From positions 3,286,001 through 3,350,000 of the forward strand of contig NZ_CP150241.1 in NCBI RefSeq assembly GCF_037975235.1: DNA of 64,000 nt, written 5' to 3'. A model generated the notes under the pieces. That model was not told the origin of the DNA and made no database searches. It saw only the letters and a list, made by a program, of their open reading frames with translations. The DNA is from Paenibacillus sp. FSL R5-0341. Its GTDB lineage: Bacteria; Bacillota; Bacilli; Paenibacillales; Paenibacillaceae. Positions within the stretch are counted from its first letter, which is position 1; the number at the start of each line of letters is the position of its first letter. The position numbers and the translations under genes are program-made. Below are positions 46,032 through 55,416 of this stretch, in pieces.

Positions 46032-46107
46032 TGAAAGCGGTTTTAAAATGGTTCAGCGTGGGGTGATGATCTTGAAATTTTGGCATTTTGGAGTGAAAGC
46101 GCTTTTG
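46032..46107. promoter_or_regulatory. Two cre-like sites before the sugar ABC operon
   Basis: TGAAAGCGGTTTTA (46032-46045) and TGAAAGCGCTTTTG (46094-46107) resemble the CcpA cre consensus. Paired sites suggest glucose repression of the permease-binding protein-GH43 operon. Confidence 0.6.
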
Positions 46108-46175
46108 TTAAGCTTATCTTCAAGGATCGCTTTCGAAGAGCCATCATAGAGGAGGTATGCAACATTAACGAGATT

Positions 46176-47126
46176 GTGCCCGCCAGATCCGCAAAAAAAA
46201 CAAAAACAAAGCTTCCCCAGCGAACTTCATTCAAAAAGGAACTCAAGAAAAGCTGGCCTTTGTATGTACTGTGTATTCCCGCTTTTGTGTTTGTCTGCAT
46301 CTTTTCTTATGGCCCGATGGTAGGTTTGCTCATGGCATTTCAGGACTATAAACCATGGCTGGGCATCACAGGTTCACGGTGGATCGGGTTAGATAATTTC
46401 GAACGAATTTTCCAGTACAAAGAAGCCACACAAGCGATCATTAATACGTTGATTATCGCCGTTTCCAAAATTATCGTCGGTATTATCGTTCCGATCGTCA
46501 TGGCTATTCTGCTGAGCGAGATCCGAAATATGGGCATTAAGAAAAGTGTTCAGACACTGGTGTATCTGCCGCATTTCTTGTCTTGGGTTACGGTCGCGGG
46601 GTTGATGATCGATATTCTCGGATTAGACGGAGGAATCAATCACATCTTGACACGGATTTTCGGGAACGATCCCATTTACTTCTTGGGTGATCCTGATCTG
46701 TTTCGATTCACGGTTGTAATCAGCGACGTGTGGAAGAGCTTCGGCTTCGGCATGATTGTCTATCTGGCGACCATTGCTGGGATTAATCCTTCTTATTACG
46801 AAGCGGCTGAGATCGATGGCGCCACACGCCGGCAGCAAATTCGTTACGTCACCTTGCCTAGCATGTTGCCTATGATTATCGTCATTTCTACGCTGAGTCT
46901 GGGCAATATTCTGGATGCGGGCTTTGATCAGGTCTTCAATCTGTACAATCCGCTTGTCTACAGTACAGGAGATATCATTGATACCTATGTCTACCGTTCA
47001 TCCTTGTTAAACGGGCAATACGGGTTCGGGACCGCAGTAGGACTGTTTAAATCGGGAATTAGCTTGATCTTGATCGTTGTCTCCTACAGGCTGGCCTATA
47101 AATACGCCAATTACAAAATATTCTAA
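46176..47126 (+). CDS. Sugar ABC transporter permease, LplB/YtcP-partner type
   Basis: The permease has six membrane helices and the EAA loop YYEAAEIDGATRRQQIRYVT. The body is typical (SWPLYVLCIPAFVFVCIFSY near the start). It imports oligosaccharides with the next permease and the lipoprotein at 48174. The start is unclear: the strong GGAGG at 46151-46155 is followed by an ATG (46157) in the wrong frame. In frame there are only ATT 46164 at ideal spacing, GTG 46176 given here, and TTG 46080 without ribosome binding site. Confidence 0.85.
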   Translation: MPARSAKKTKTKLPQRTSFKKELKKSWPLYVLCIPAFVFVCIFSYGPMVGLLMAFQDYKPWLGITGSRWIGLDNFERIFQYKEATQAIINTLIIAVSKIIVGIIVPIVMAILLSEIRNMGIKKSVQTLVYLPHFLSWVTVAGLMIDILGLDGGINHILTRIFGNDPIYFLGDPDLFRFTVVISDVWKSFGFGMIVYLATIAGINPSYYEAAEIDGATRRQQIRYVTLPSMLPMIIVISTLSLGNILDAGFDQVFNLYNPLVYSTGDIIDTYVYRSSLLNGQYGFGTAVGLFKSGISLILIVVSYRLAYKYANYKIF

Positions 47127-47144
47127 CAAGGAGGGAGAGGGATC

Positions 47145-48014
47145 ATGTACCATAAGACGACAGGCTATAGAGTATTTTCCTATTTTAATTACGCATTCAT
47201 GATACTGGCGGGTCTGGCGTGTTTCCTTCCACTGCTTCATTTGCTCGCGCAATCGCTCAGCAGTAAAGCGGCCATTAGCGGTAATATGGTTTCATTTTGG
47301 CCGGTCGGGTTCAACGTGGATGCCTATATCAAAACGTTCAATAATTCCAACTTCAACGGTGCCATGCTGACATCCATCACTCGGACCGTTTTGGGTACGA
47401 CCATCAGCATGTTTATCCTTACCTGTGCAGGATATGCCCTATCCAAAGAATTCCGGGGACGCAACGTGCTCATGTGGTTTTTTATCTTTACCATGCTCTT
47501 CTCGGGGGGATTGATACCTTCTTACATATTGATCACCGCCCTTGGATTAAAGGATACAATTTGGGCACTTGTGCTGCCAGGAGCTTTCGGTGCTTATAAT
47601 TTGATTCTTCTCGTCAACTTCTTCAAAACGATTCCCAAAGCCTTGGAAGAAGCGGCATTCATTGACGGAGCGTCCTTTTTCGTAATCCTCAGCAAAATCT
47701 ATTTACCATTATCTCTGCCCGGCATCGCAACCGTATCCTTGTTCATTATGGTGGGGCACTGGAACTCCTGGTTTGACGGGATTTTGTACATGTCAGATGC
47801 GAGCAAGTATCCACTGGCTTCGTTTTTACAGACGGTCGTCGTGCAGAGCAACATGCAAAATATGGCGATGAGCCAGTCCGAGGTGGCGGCAATGTCAGAG
47901 CAAAGCATCAAGGCAGCTCAAATTTTTGTCAGCACGCTACCGATCATTTTGGTCTATCCATTTTTACAACGTTATTTCGTTAAGGGAATCGTGCTAGGAG
48001 CCGTCAAAGAATAG
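47145..48014 (+). CDS. Sugar ABC transporter permease, YtcP/YesQ type
   Basis: This 289-residue permease has six helices and the EAA loop ALEEAAFIDGASFFVILSKI followed by PLSLPG. The N-terminus (GYRVFSYFNYAFMILAGLAC) and the C-terminus FLQRYFVKGIVLGAVKE are characteristic of the CUT1 second permease of lipoprotein-dependent systems. AAGGAGG precedes ATG 47145, 18 nt behind the first permease. No ATPase gene is nearby; CUT1 systems of this class commonly share an MsmX-type ATPase. Confidence 0.93.
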   Translation: MYHKTTGYRVFSYFNYAFMILAGLACFLPLLHLLAQSLSSKAAISGNMVSFWPVGFNVDAYIKTFNNSNFNGAMLTSITRTVLGTTISMFILTCAGYALSKEFRGRNVLMWFFIFTMLFSGGLIPSYILITALGLKDTIWALVLPGAFGAYNLILLVNFFKTIPKALEEAAFIDGASFFVILSKIYLPLSLPGIATVSLFIMVGHWNSWFDGILYMSDASKYPLASFLQTVVVQSNMQNMAMSQSEVAAMSEQSIKAAQIFVSTLPIILVYPFLQRYFVKGIVLGAVKE

Positions 48015-48039
48015 TTGTTGTGACGAAAAATTAGATCTA

Positions 48040-48135
48040 TATATGTTCAACTAAAATTTACACGATAACAGCGATCAGAAGGTTGTTCTGTCATCGGAGT
48101 GTCAGTGTAAATATGCAATTAGTTGAACTTATATA
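48040..48135 (+). other. Large nested stem-loop between permease and binding-protein genes
   Basis: GTTCAACTAA (48045-48054) pairs with TTAGTTGAAC (48119-48128), TTTACAC (48057-48063) with GTGTAAA (48105-48111), and CGATCAGAA (48072-48080) with TTCTG plus ATCG (48086-48096, 2-nt bulge), apex loop GGTTG. Outer TATAT arms add pairs. The element ends 38 nt before the lipoprotein start. It may protect or process the mRNA to raise binding-protein expression. Confidence 0.7.
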
Positions 48136-48173
48136 GAAAACAAATTGAGTATGAGTGAAGGGGGCATGTTTCC

Positions 48174-49859
48174 ATGAAGAAAAGAAACGATTTATGGAAA
48201 ATGGTAAGTATGGTTATGCTGTCGGCTGCTCTTGTGGCTGGCTGTAGCAAAGGGGAGACTGCTTCCGAAACCGCACCAGCATCGGTGCTTAAAGACGGTA
48301 AATATGATCCGCCATTTACGATCACCATCGCCAAACAACAGGATGAGAATGCTGGAAAGTACATCAATGGTGAGACGTTGAATGACAATGTGTTGACCCG
48401 TTGGGGCGAACAGAACCTGGGTATTAAAATCCAAACCACCCTGCTGGGAGGTGATGCTTCACAATATAATACCAAGCTGCGGCTGGCACTGACAGGTTCC
48501 GAGAAGTTGCCCGACGTTCTGCCCGTCTATGATACCATGCTGGTCAATGATCTGATCGAGTCGGGGCAGGTCAAGGAGATTACGGAAGACATCTCAACCT
48601 ACATGCCTGACCGGATAAAAGAAATATACAAACAATACCCGACCACCTTCAATCCAGTGGTTAGGGAGGGCAAGGTCTACGGGATGGCGATCGCGCCGAA
48701 TCTGACGGAAGGCGAAGTCATGCTGATTCGCCAGGACTGGTTAGACAGGTTAAATTTGAAAGCGCCAACAACGATCGATGAGTTTGAACAAGTCATCGCG
48801 GCGTTCACTAATGAGGACCCAGATGGGAACGGCAAGAAAGACACATACGGCTTTACTTTTTCAGGTAAAGATTCCTACAATACAGGCTGGGTCAGCGATC
48901 CAGTCATGATCTTCAGCGCATACACGGGCAAACATCTTCCAAGACAATGGCATAACGACAATGGCAAACTCACCTATGGATCTGTGGCTCCTGGCAACAA
49001 AGAGGCACTTGCCAAGTTACGCGATTGGTATGCAGAAGGATACTTGAACAAAGAATTGGCCACCCAAGGGGCCTGGGATGCACTGTCTGATTTTACGGAG
49101 GGGAAAGCTGGTATCATCATTGGTCGTCCTTGGCTGTACGACAGTGTGAAGGACGTAGAGAAAAATGTGGAGGGTGCAAAAATTAGTGCTTATCCGACCA
49201 TTCAGGGCGTGAACGGTGATAAGACCTATCAATCCGCCCAGTTGAACGATGGTGTGTTCATGTTTAACAAGGATTTTCAGAACATGGAAGCCTTCTTCTT
49301 GTACTACGATAAAATGTACGACGCGGCGTTCAGCACCGGAGATTTCAAATTCGGCTACGCTCAGGGGTATGATTACGATATCGTCAACGATGAAGTCACT
49401 TTCGATCCAACGAAATTCAATACACCATTAGAAGCTGTGCAAGGTGTCGGGAAAATGGCATTTACCAAAAATACTCCGAGTGTTGATGGTCCCGGCCAAT
49501 CGTACTACGATCTGGCGAATGGAGTTAAAGCCGACACGGGCGTCCTCATTCAAAGCGCTTCAAAAGATCAAACGACGCAGGATGGATACCGGATTTCGTA
49601 TGAAAACAGGGATGTTTTACTGCCAAATGAGTTTAACGGTCCACCAACGCCAACGATGCAAAATGTGTGGGAACAGTTGACCACCATGGAACAAGAGACG
49701 TTTACCAAAATCATATATGGCAATGAGCCGCTTGAAGCATTTGATACCTTTGTGAAACAGTGGCATGAAAAAGGCGGAGACACCGTGATTGAAGAAGTTA
49801 ACGAATGGTACAACCAAGCCAGCGAGACGGATGTAATGACACTGATGAATTTGAAATAA
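48174..49859 (+). CDS. Oligosaccharide-binding lipoprotein, YtcQ/LplA type
   Basis: The 561-residue family-1 binding protein has a lipoprotein signal (lipobox LVAGC, Cys24), FTITIAKQQDENAGKYINGE, an EF-hand-like loop (DEDPDGNGKKDTYG-type, residues about 215-228) and YDSVKDVEKNVEGAK. It captures an oligosaccharide outside the cell for the two permeases. GAAGGGGG precedes ATG 48174. The neighbouring GH43 genes suggest a galactan- or arabinogalactan-derived ligand (inference). Confidence 0.9.
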   Translation: MKKRNDLWKMVSMVMLSAALVAGCSKGETASETAPASVLKDGKYDPPFTITIAKQQDENAGKYINGETLNDNVLTRWGEQNLGIKIQTTLLGGDASQYNTKLRLALTGSEKLPDVLPVYDTMLVNDLIESGQVKEITEDISTYMPDRIKEIYKQYPTTFNPVVREGKVYGMAIAPNLTEGEVMLIRQDWLDRLNLKAPTTIDEFEQVIAAFTNEDPDGNGKKDTYGFTFSGKDSYNTGWVSDPVMIFSAYTGKHLPRQWHNDNGKLTYGSVAPGNKEALAKLRDWYAEGYLNKELATQGAWDALSDFTEGKAGIIIGRPWLYDSVKDVEKNVEGAKISAYPTIQGVNGDKTYQSAQLNDGVFMFNKDFQNMEAFFLYYDKMYDAAFSTGDFKFGYAQGYDYDIVNDEVTFDPTKFNTPLEAVQGVGKMAFTKNTPSVDGPGQSYYDLANGVKADTGVLIQSASKDQTTQDGYRISYENRDVLLPNEFNGPPTPTMQNVWEQLTTMEQETFTKIIYGNEPLEAFDTFVKQWHEKGGDTVIEEVNEWYNQASETDVMTLMNLK

Positions 49860-49929
49860 CGTCAAGTTTCACCTGGATCAGCCTTCCGGCAACAGGAAGG
49901 TTGGTCTCTAAAAAAGGAGATGATGAGAC

Positions 49930-51645
49930 ATGATCAAAGGTAAATCGTGGATGGCTATCGTCATTGCATTGATGTTGTTAACTGTTCATTTAACGTCCTC
50001 AGCTCAAACCGTTCACGCTGCTGGTGAAGAGACCCATATTGCTGCAACACTGTTTGTGCTGAAGAATGAATCGGAAGTATCCAATGCCAAAATCCATTGG
50101 GCACCTGTCCAGGGAGCGACTGCATACGAGTTATACAGATCCGAGAACAATGCGCCTTATACGTTATTACAGACCCTAACCGGTACAACGACGGATGATT
50201 ATGACCTCAACATAGGTAGCTCGTACAAATACCAAGTGAAGGGATATGGCGGAACTTCCTTGTTAACCTCCGCTGTCTCGCCAGAATATACCCCTTACAG
50301 CCTTCCAGAGGACCTCACAACTTTTGATAACACAACGCAATCAACGCTTATGCTCCCGAATGAACTTAAAGTGGGGGATACCTACTACAGGTTTAACTTT
50401 GTACAAAAACCAACTGGTGGTTTTGGAGAAATGATTCAACAGACATCAACGGATGACATCACATACGGTAACGATAAAGTGGTCCTTTCCTACACAGATC
50501 ATCCCGATCTGGCGAATTCTAAGTTTGAGGGGATCAATATCCTCTACCATGCACCCACGAACAAATTTGTTTTTTGGGCTCACTATGAGAACAGTACAGA
50601 TTACACACTTGCCAGAGTATCTGTGGCTTCAGCTACGCCTGGAGAAGACTTTACATTTCACAAAAGCTTTCGACCGGAAGGAAACCAATCAAGGGATATC
50701 TCCATTTTCAAAGATGATGATGATTCGGCTTATCTGATCTCTACGGCTAATAATAATTCAGATACGATTTTGTATAAGTTAACCTCCGATTGGCTGGATG
50801 TGGATCATCAAGTTTCTGTTATATATCAAAATCAACACAGAGAACTTCCCAAGATGATCAAAAAAGATGGCATTTATTATTTGTTCTCTTCCCAAGCGGC
50901 AGGTTGGTATCCGAGTATACCTTTGTATTCATCAGCAAATAGCATAGACGGAAATTGGTCTGAATTACGGACTATTGGCAACACGTCAACCTTCTCGGCG
51001 CAGTCGGGTTCCGTTATGCGGGTGAAGCCAGATACAGGTAACAACGTGGTTATGGTTGCGTATCGCTGGATGTTCGGCTGGGCAGGTACGCAAAATGGAA
51101 CAACGGAGGAACGACTGCTTCCCGTTTGGTTCTCTGATGGTTATGCATTTTATGATTATTTTGATCAAGTCTTGTACAACACCAGCGATGATGTCGTTGT
51201 TCCCGTTCAGAATGGAAAACTGCTGTCACAAGGTAAACCTGCAACAGCACAAACGGCCTCCGGAACGAACCCGGCAAGTTATGCGAATGATGGTAACTAT
51301 CAAACCGAATGGATCGGCACAGGCAGTTCCTGGCCACATTGGTGGAAGGTCGACCTCGGCTCCGTTCAACAGTTAAATAATGTGCAAATCTCCTGGTGGA
51401 TGCAAAAAGGCTCCGAAGGTTTTTACAAATACAAAATTGAGACCAGCACGGATAATGTAAACTGGACCGTGGCATTGGATAGAACCAACAATACATCGTA
51501 CGGTTTCACCTCAGATACGCTATCGAGCACTGCTGCCAGGTATGTACGAATTAATATGCAAAATGCGACGCTCCACAACAACCCTAACAATTGGTACACG
51601 CCAAGGCTATGGGAGGTGAAGATATTTGGAACAAGCGCAGAATAA
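49930..51645 (+). CDS. Secreted GH43 (subfamily 24-like) glycosidase with FN3-like and F5/8C domains
   Basis: The 571-residue protein has a signal peptide (residues 1-31), an FN3-like segment (about 45-120), a five-bladed propeller (130-425) and a C-terminal F5/8 type C carbohydrate-binding domain (430-568). Glu200, Glu305 (HRELPKM) and Gln358 (FSAQSG) reproduce the spacing of the Glu/Glu/Gln catalytic set known from exo-beta-1,3-galactanase Pc1,3Gal43A, rather than the usual GH43 Asp/Asp/Glu. It likely trims galactan side-chain backbones outside the cell. GGAGATG precedes ATG 49930. Confidence 0.8.
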   Translation: MIKGKSWMAIVIALMLLTVHLTSSAQTVHAAGEETHIAATLFVLKNESEVSNAKIHWAPVQGATAYELYRSENNAPYTLLQTLTGTTTDDYDLNIGSSYKYQVKGYGGTSLLTSAVSPEYTPYSLPEDLTTFDNTTQSTLMLPNELKVGDTYYRFNFVQKPTGGFGEMIQQTSTDDITYGNDKVVLSYTDHPDLANSKFEGINILYHAPTNKFVFWAHYENSTDYTLARVSVASATPGEDFTFHKSFRPEGNQSRDISIFKDDDDSAYLISTANNNSDTILYKLTSDWLDVDHQVSVIYQNQHRELPKMIKKDGIYYLFSSQAAGWYPSIPLYSSANSIDGNWSELRTIGNTSTFSAQSGSVMRVKPDTGNNVVMVAYRWMFGWAGTQNGTTEERLLPVWFSDGYAFYDYFDQVLYNTSDDVVVPVQNGKLLSQGKPATAQTASGTNPASYANDGNYQTEWIGTGSSWPHWWKVDLGSVQQLNNVQISWWMQKGSEGFYKYKIETSTDNVNWTVALDRTNNTSYGFTSDTLSSTAARYVRINMQNATLHNNPNNWYTPRLWEVKIFGTSAE

Positions 51646-52579
51646 TCAATTAACCAATGGCGGCATCTGGAATGATTCAAGTGGTCAGCCGATCCATGCC
51701 CATGGTGGACATATGTTGTTTTATGACGATTATTATTACTGGTATGGTGAAGACCGTAGAGAAGATATATATGTGAGTTGTTACCGTTCCAAAGATCTAT
51801 TCAACTGGGAGTTTCGGAACCATATCCTGACGACTTCAACGCCAGCTGCACCCATTCGAGTTCGGACGAATCTGGCATTAGTGAACGATAAAGGTGGAAA
51901 GGTAAATCTTGAACGGCCTAAAGTGCTTTTCAACACGGTGACAAAGAAGTTCGTCCTCTGGGTTCACTATGAGAATGGTAATAATTACAACGATGCCGCA
52001 TGCGCCATTGCCACATCGGATTCTCCGGATAGTCATTTCGTGTATCATGGCAGCTTTAATCCATATGGTTATATGTCGCGTGACTGCACACTCTTTCAGG
52101 ATGATGATGGAACGGCTTATTTTATTTCGGCTGCCAGAGACAATGCGGACCTTCACATCTATCGTCTGCAGGAGGATTACCTGAATGTCGAAAGCCTTGT
52201 CGGAAAGCTATGGCAGGGGGAATATCGAGAAGCGCCAGCCGTCTTCAAGCGGAACGGGAAGTATTATATGGTGACCTCATTTTGCACGGGTTGGGCTCCC
52301 AATCAAGGGAAGTACGTGATGGCTAATATGATGGATGGTCCATGGGGGATGCTCAGCGATTTTGGCGATGAAACGACATATCGAACGCAACCAGCGTTTG
52401 TGCTGAAGCGATCAGAGGAGGATTACCTGTACTTTTCGGATCGCTGGAACGGATCGGATTACTTTCAGTCCAGCTATGTGGTACTACCCATTGAGTTCCA
52501 TGGGGACATTCCGATTCTGAATCATTATTGCACTTTATCTTTGGGAGAGGACGCACATTTGATTCATTTTGAACGATAA
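51626..52579 (+). CDS. Cytoplasmic GH43 (subfamily 24-like) glycosidase
   Basis: The 317-residue single-domain propeller enzyme lacks a signal peptide. Glu96 (LERPKVLFN), Glu202 (YREAPAVFK) and Gln255 (YRTQPAF) match the exo-beta-1,3-galactanase Glu/Glu/Gln set, and SRDCTLFQDDDGTAYFIS is also typical. The start is TTG 51626, 6 nt after GGAGGTGA, overlapping the secreted GH43 gene by 20 nt, so translation is coupled. The pair would divide the work: one enzyme outside and one inside on imported fragments. Confidence 0.85.
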   Translation: MEQAQNNQLTNGGIWNDSSGQPIHAHGGHMLFYDDYYYWYGEDRREDIYVSCYRSKDLFNWEFRNHILTTSTPAAPIRVRTNLALVNDKGGKVNLERPKVLFNTVTKKFVLWVHYENGNNYNDAACAIATSDSPDSHFVYHGSFNPYGYMSRDCTLFQDDDGTAYFISAARDNADLHIYRLQEDYLNVESLVGKLWQGEYREAPAVFKRNGKYYMVTSFCTGWAPNQGKYVMANMMDGPWGMLSDFGDETTYRTQPAFVLKRSEEDYLYFSDRWNGSDYFQSSYVVLPIEFHGDIPILNHYCTLSLGEDAHLIHFER

Positions 52580-52604
52580 TTTGAACGATAAAACGATTGT
52601 TGAG

Positions 52605-52647
52605 AAAAGACTTTGATCCTACAGAGAATGAAGGTTCAAAGTCTTTT
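52605..52647 (+). terminator. Terminator of the ABC-GH43 operon
   Basis: AAAAGACTTTGA (52605-52616) pairs with TCAAAGTCTTTT (52635-52646), ending in TTTTT. Confidence 0.88.
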
Positions 52648-52657
52648 TGAATGAATT

Positions 52658-53185
52658 TTATAATTTCAAATCTAACGAATAGCGATCACGAAGTACGGAT
52701 AAATGGTGGAGCTCATGTCCAACCATAATAACGGCGATTGATCGAGCTGAAGCAGGATTATCACTGACGATCCCTCTACTGAGCCAAGCTTCCGGCGTGA
52801 GGCGACGGAGCATAAGGATGGTTGAGCGACGTGTGACGGCATATTCTTCACTCAAATCGGCCAGGGTATATGCATTGAACGGGTGGGTCTGCATAAGCAC
52901 GTCCTGATCGTAGCCGGGATGATTCGCTTGGTCGCCTCTGGCGATACGAAGCAATCGGCTGCTCATGATTCGTTCATTATCCAAAAGGTGGCCGATGACC
53001 TCTTTCACGCTCCATTTGCCTTCAGCGTAACGATAGTTCGCTTGCTCCTCTGTCAATGAAGAAAGCAAAGTGGGTACAATGTTGGCTTGCAGCTCTAAGC
53101 GTTCGATGATATTCCCTTCAGGAACAAGCTTGATGTACCCTGCATAATAAGCTGCATATTCATCAGTAGTTGGTCTTTCAACCAT
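52658..53185 (-). CDS. DinB family protein
   Basis: This 175-residue four-helix protein has the DinB metal-site histidines (VIGHLLDNERI and GHELHHLSVL). The family includes bacillithiol-dependent transferases and hydrolases. ATG 53185 follows AAAGGAGG; the longer frame to 53314 has no ribosome binding site and looks non-coding. It is transcribed alone, downstream of and in the same direction as the helicase gene after a 149-bp gap. Substrate unknown. Confidence 0.87.
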   Translation of the reverse strand: MVERPTTDEYAAYYAGYIKLVPEGNIIERLELQANIVPTLLSSLTEEQANYRYAEGKWSVKEVIGHLLDNERIMSSRLLRIARGDQANHPGYDQDVLMQTHPFNAYTLADLSEEYAVTRRSTILMLRRLTPEAWLSRGIVSDNPASARSIAVIMVGHELHHLSVLRDRYSLDLKL

Positions 53186-53334
53186 GGTAATGCCTCCTTT
53201 GGGGTTCGTAGATCTGGAATATATTGTAGCATAAATCTTAATTCCAGCATTTAAATTGGCCCTTCCGCTTGATAGGTGGAAGGGCTGCTTCATGTAATTT
53301 AGGCAGTTTTTCAAGGTTACGTGTTATTCCACTT

Positions 53335-55356
53335 CTAATCAGTACGTCGTATTCCTTTATTTTGGACAAACTTCTCCAAAACCGCAAAATCCTCTGTCAG
53401 TTTTTTGAACGGTAACGTGTCCAGCACCTGTTCCCGATAACTCTTTTTGGCCGCTGCGCTGAGACGAGAGTCAAGTATGCTGAGTATGCCAAGGTCCGTT
53501 TCACTTCGAATCAAACGACCCGTTCCTTGCCGTAACCGAAGAAGCATGTCCGGTACAAATACCTCCATGAACGAATTCTCCGTTACAGATGCCTTATATT
53601 CATAAACAGGATCCGATGGAACAGGGAAGGGCAGACGGAAAATGATGACCTGCGACAGGTCAGGACCCTCGATATTCACGCCTTCCCAGAATACACCGGT
53701 ACCCAGGAGTACTCCTTTGCTTTTCCTGAATTCGGCGATGACACTGTCCTGGGAAGATCCTTCTTTTTGAACATGGACTGCCCATGAATATTCATTAACC
53801 TCTGACATCAACTTCTTATGAATGTACTTCATGTCCTCTTTTGCTGAAAAAAGGACGATTGTTCTTCCCTGAGTTAGATTACAGAGTTGAACCATATCTT
53901 GGTAAGCTGCTTCAAGATAGTTTTCCCGCTGGTCATGGTGGTAATAGGGAACTTTGTTCGAGATGTACATCATGGCATGGTTGGTGTAGTCAAAAGGGGA
54001 GGATTTGCGATCCATAAAATCCCCCTTATAGCCCAGGGAGCGCGTCAAATAAGAGTATTCTTCCTCCAATGTATCTCCGCCTTGGCACAGCGTTGCCGAC
54101 GTCAGGATTACAGGGGCCTGGCCATTAAATAAAGTGTATTTCAGAAATTGGCTTATGTCTTTGGGACAGATGCTGATCGTAGCTACTCCCAGGGGACTGC
54201 TTGCCCATAAGAGGTAGTTGTCCTCCAGTTCAGATAAGACACGAATGAGAGTAATAAGCCCATTTATGGCTTCAAAAGCGTCATCGATCTCCCGCTCGTG
54301 GCGTGAGGTCAAAATGGAAAGGCGCAGACTGAGATCTTTTAAATCGTTTAAGACTTGGTTTAACGGTATTCCTTTGATTTCCGACACTTTGATTCGGTCG
54401 TTATCCTGCTTGGCGTGGTGGAGCAGATCCGCATTTACCTGTTTGAAGATGCGCTCAGCGCAGTTTTTGATGAACTTGGATTGTGAGAAGAGACTTTTAT
54501 CCCCGGACTGCTTCGTTAGAAGCTGCACCGTGTTATCCAGAATGCGGCAGATTCCCCGATAAGTGAACTCAAGTGTTCTGGCATCCCGAACTTTTGCTTC
54601 CAGATTATGCGCTTCATCAACAACGATCAGAGCAGGCTGTTCCGAGATGATGCTTTTAGTTCCTTCTTTTTTCTTCATCAAATCCCGTATGAGCAAGTCC
54701 TGGTTCACGATAATAAAATCAATTTCGTGAGCTTTTGCATTTAATTTCGCTCTCATATCGTAGAACAAACATGCATTTTTATGATGGCAACGTTCAAATG
54801 TGCAATCATTCACGGAAACGTGGGACCATTCGGCATCACTAATTCCAGCTTTAATATCGGCTCTTTCATCAATTTCATAATCTAATATGCGCTGGGCGAG
54901 GGTAGACACGGAGGAGTTTGCATCACTAAGACTGATCAATTCCGCTGCCCTGCTTCGGCAAGCATACTGGCCCATGCCTTTGCCCACGACGGAGCGAACC
55001 GTTGAGAATCCCAATCGGCTACCAATAGTCCTTAAATCTTTATGTATCTGTTCAGAGAGCTGAATGGAGGATGTAGCTATAATGACTGGTTTCTGAGACA
55101 TTTGATTCGTGAGCAGACTTGGAATCAGGTACGCAAAAGACTTACCGATTCCGACACCAGCTTCAATCATGGCGTTATGTCCTTGGATATAAGCATCGGC
55201 TATGTCGAGAGACATTTCTTGCTGTCCGATCCGCTCTCTTAGACCGATTCGGGGGAACCGGTCATATATTCGGAAGATGGCATTAACCAAAGAACGTTCG
55301 ATTTCCTTGTTCGGTTCCCGCTTATTTATTTTATAGAGTTCATTTAACCAATTCAT
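53335..55356 (-). CDS. DinG/XPD-like ATP-dependent DNA helicase
   Basis: This 673-residue superfamily 2 helicase has Walker A EAGVGIGKS (residues 65-73), DEAH box 247-250 (VVDEAHNLEAK), C-terminal motif V/VI (VLLGTGVFWEGVNIEG; RQGTGRLIRSETD) and four cysteines (133, 185, 190, 196) positioned like the iron-sulfur cluster of XPD/DinG. It unwinds DNA with 5'-3' polarity in that family. It lacks the exonuclease domain of Bacillus DinG. GAGGGGCG precedes ATG 55356. Confidence 0.9.
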   Translation of the reverse strand: MNWLNELYKINKREPNKEIERSLVNAIFRIYDRFPRIGLRERIGQQEMSLDIADAYIQGHNAMIEAGVGIGKSFAYLIPSLLTNQMSQKPVIIATSSIQLSEQIHKDLRTIGSRLGFSTVRSVVGKGMGQYACRSRAAELISLSDANSSVSTLAQRILDYEIDERADIKAGISDAEWSHVSVNDCTFERCHHKNACLFYDMRAKLNAKAHEIDFIIVNQDLLIRDLMKKKEGTKSIISEQPALIVVDEAHNLEAKVRDARTLEFTYRGICRILDNTVQLLTKQSGDKSLFSQSKFIKNCAERIFKQVNADLLHHAKQDNDRIKVSEIKGIPLNQVLNDLKDLSLRLSILTSRHEREIDDAFEAINGLITLIRVLSELEDNYLLWASSPLGVATISICPKDISQFLKYTLFNGQAPVILTSATLCQGGDTLEEEYSYLTRSLGYKGDFMDRKSSPFDYTNHAMMYISNKVPYYHHDQRENYLEAAYQDMVQLCNLTQGRTIVLFSAKEDMKYIHKKLMSEVNEYSWAVHVQKEGSSQDSVIAEFRKSKGVLLGTGVFWEGVNIEGPDLSQVIIFRLPFPVPSDPVYEYKASVTENSFMEVFVPDMLLRLRQGTGRLIRSETDLGILSILDSRLSAAAKKSYREQVLDTLPFKKLTEDFAVLEKFVQNKGIRRTD

Positions 55357-55416
55357 AACGATCGCCCCTCTTCCGAATGATGATCTTCTTGTACTACATT
55401 TTGGAGACGATGTACC

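Noticed and set aside
53186..53314. N-terminal 43-residue extension of the DinB protein
   Set aside because: The extension lacks a ribosome binding site and family similarity, whereas ATG 53185 is preceded by AAAGGAGG and gives the normal DinB start.
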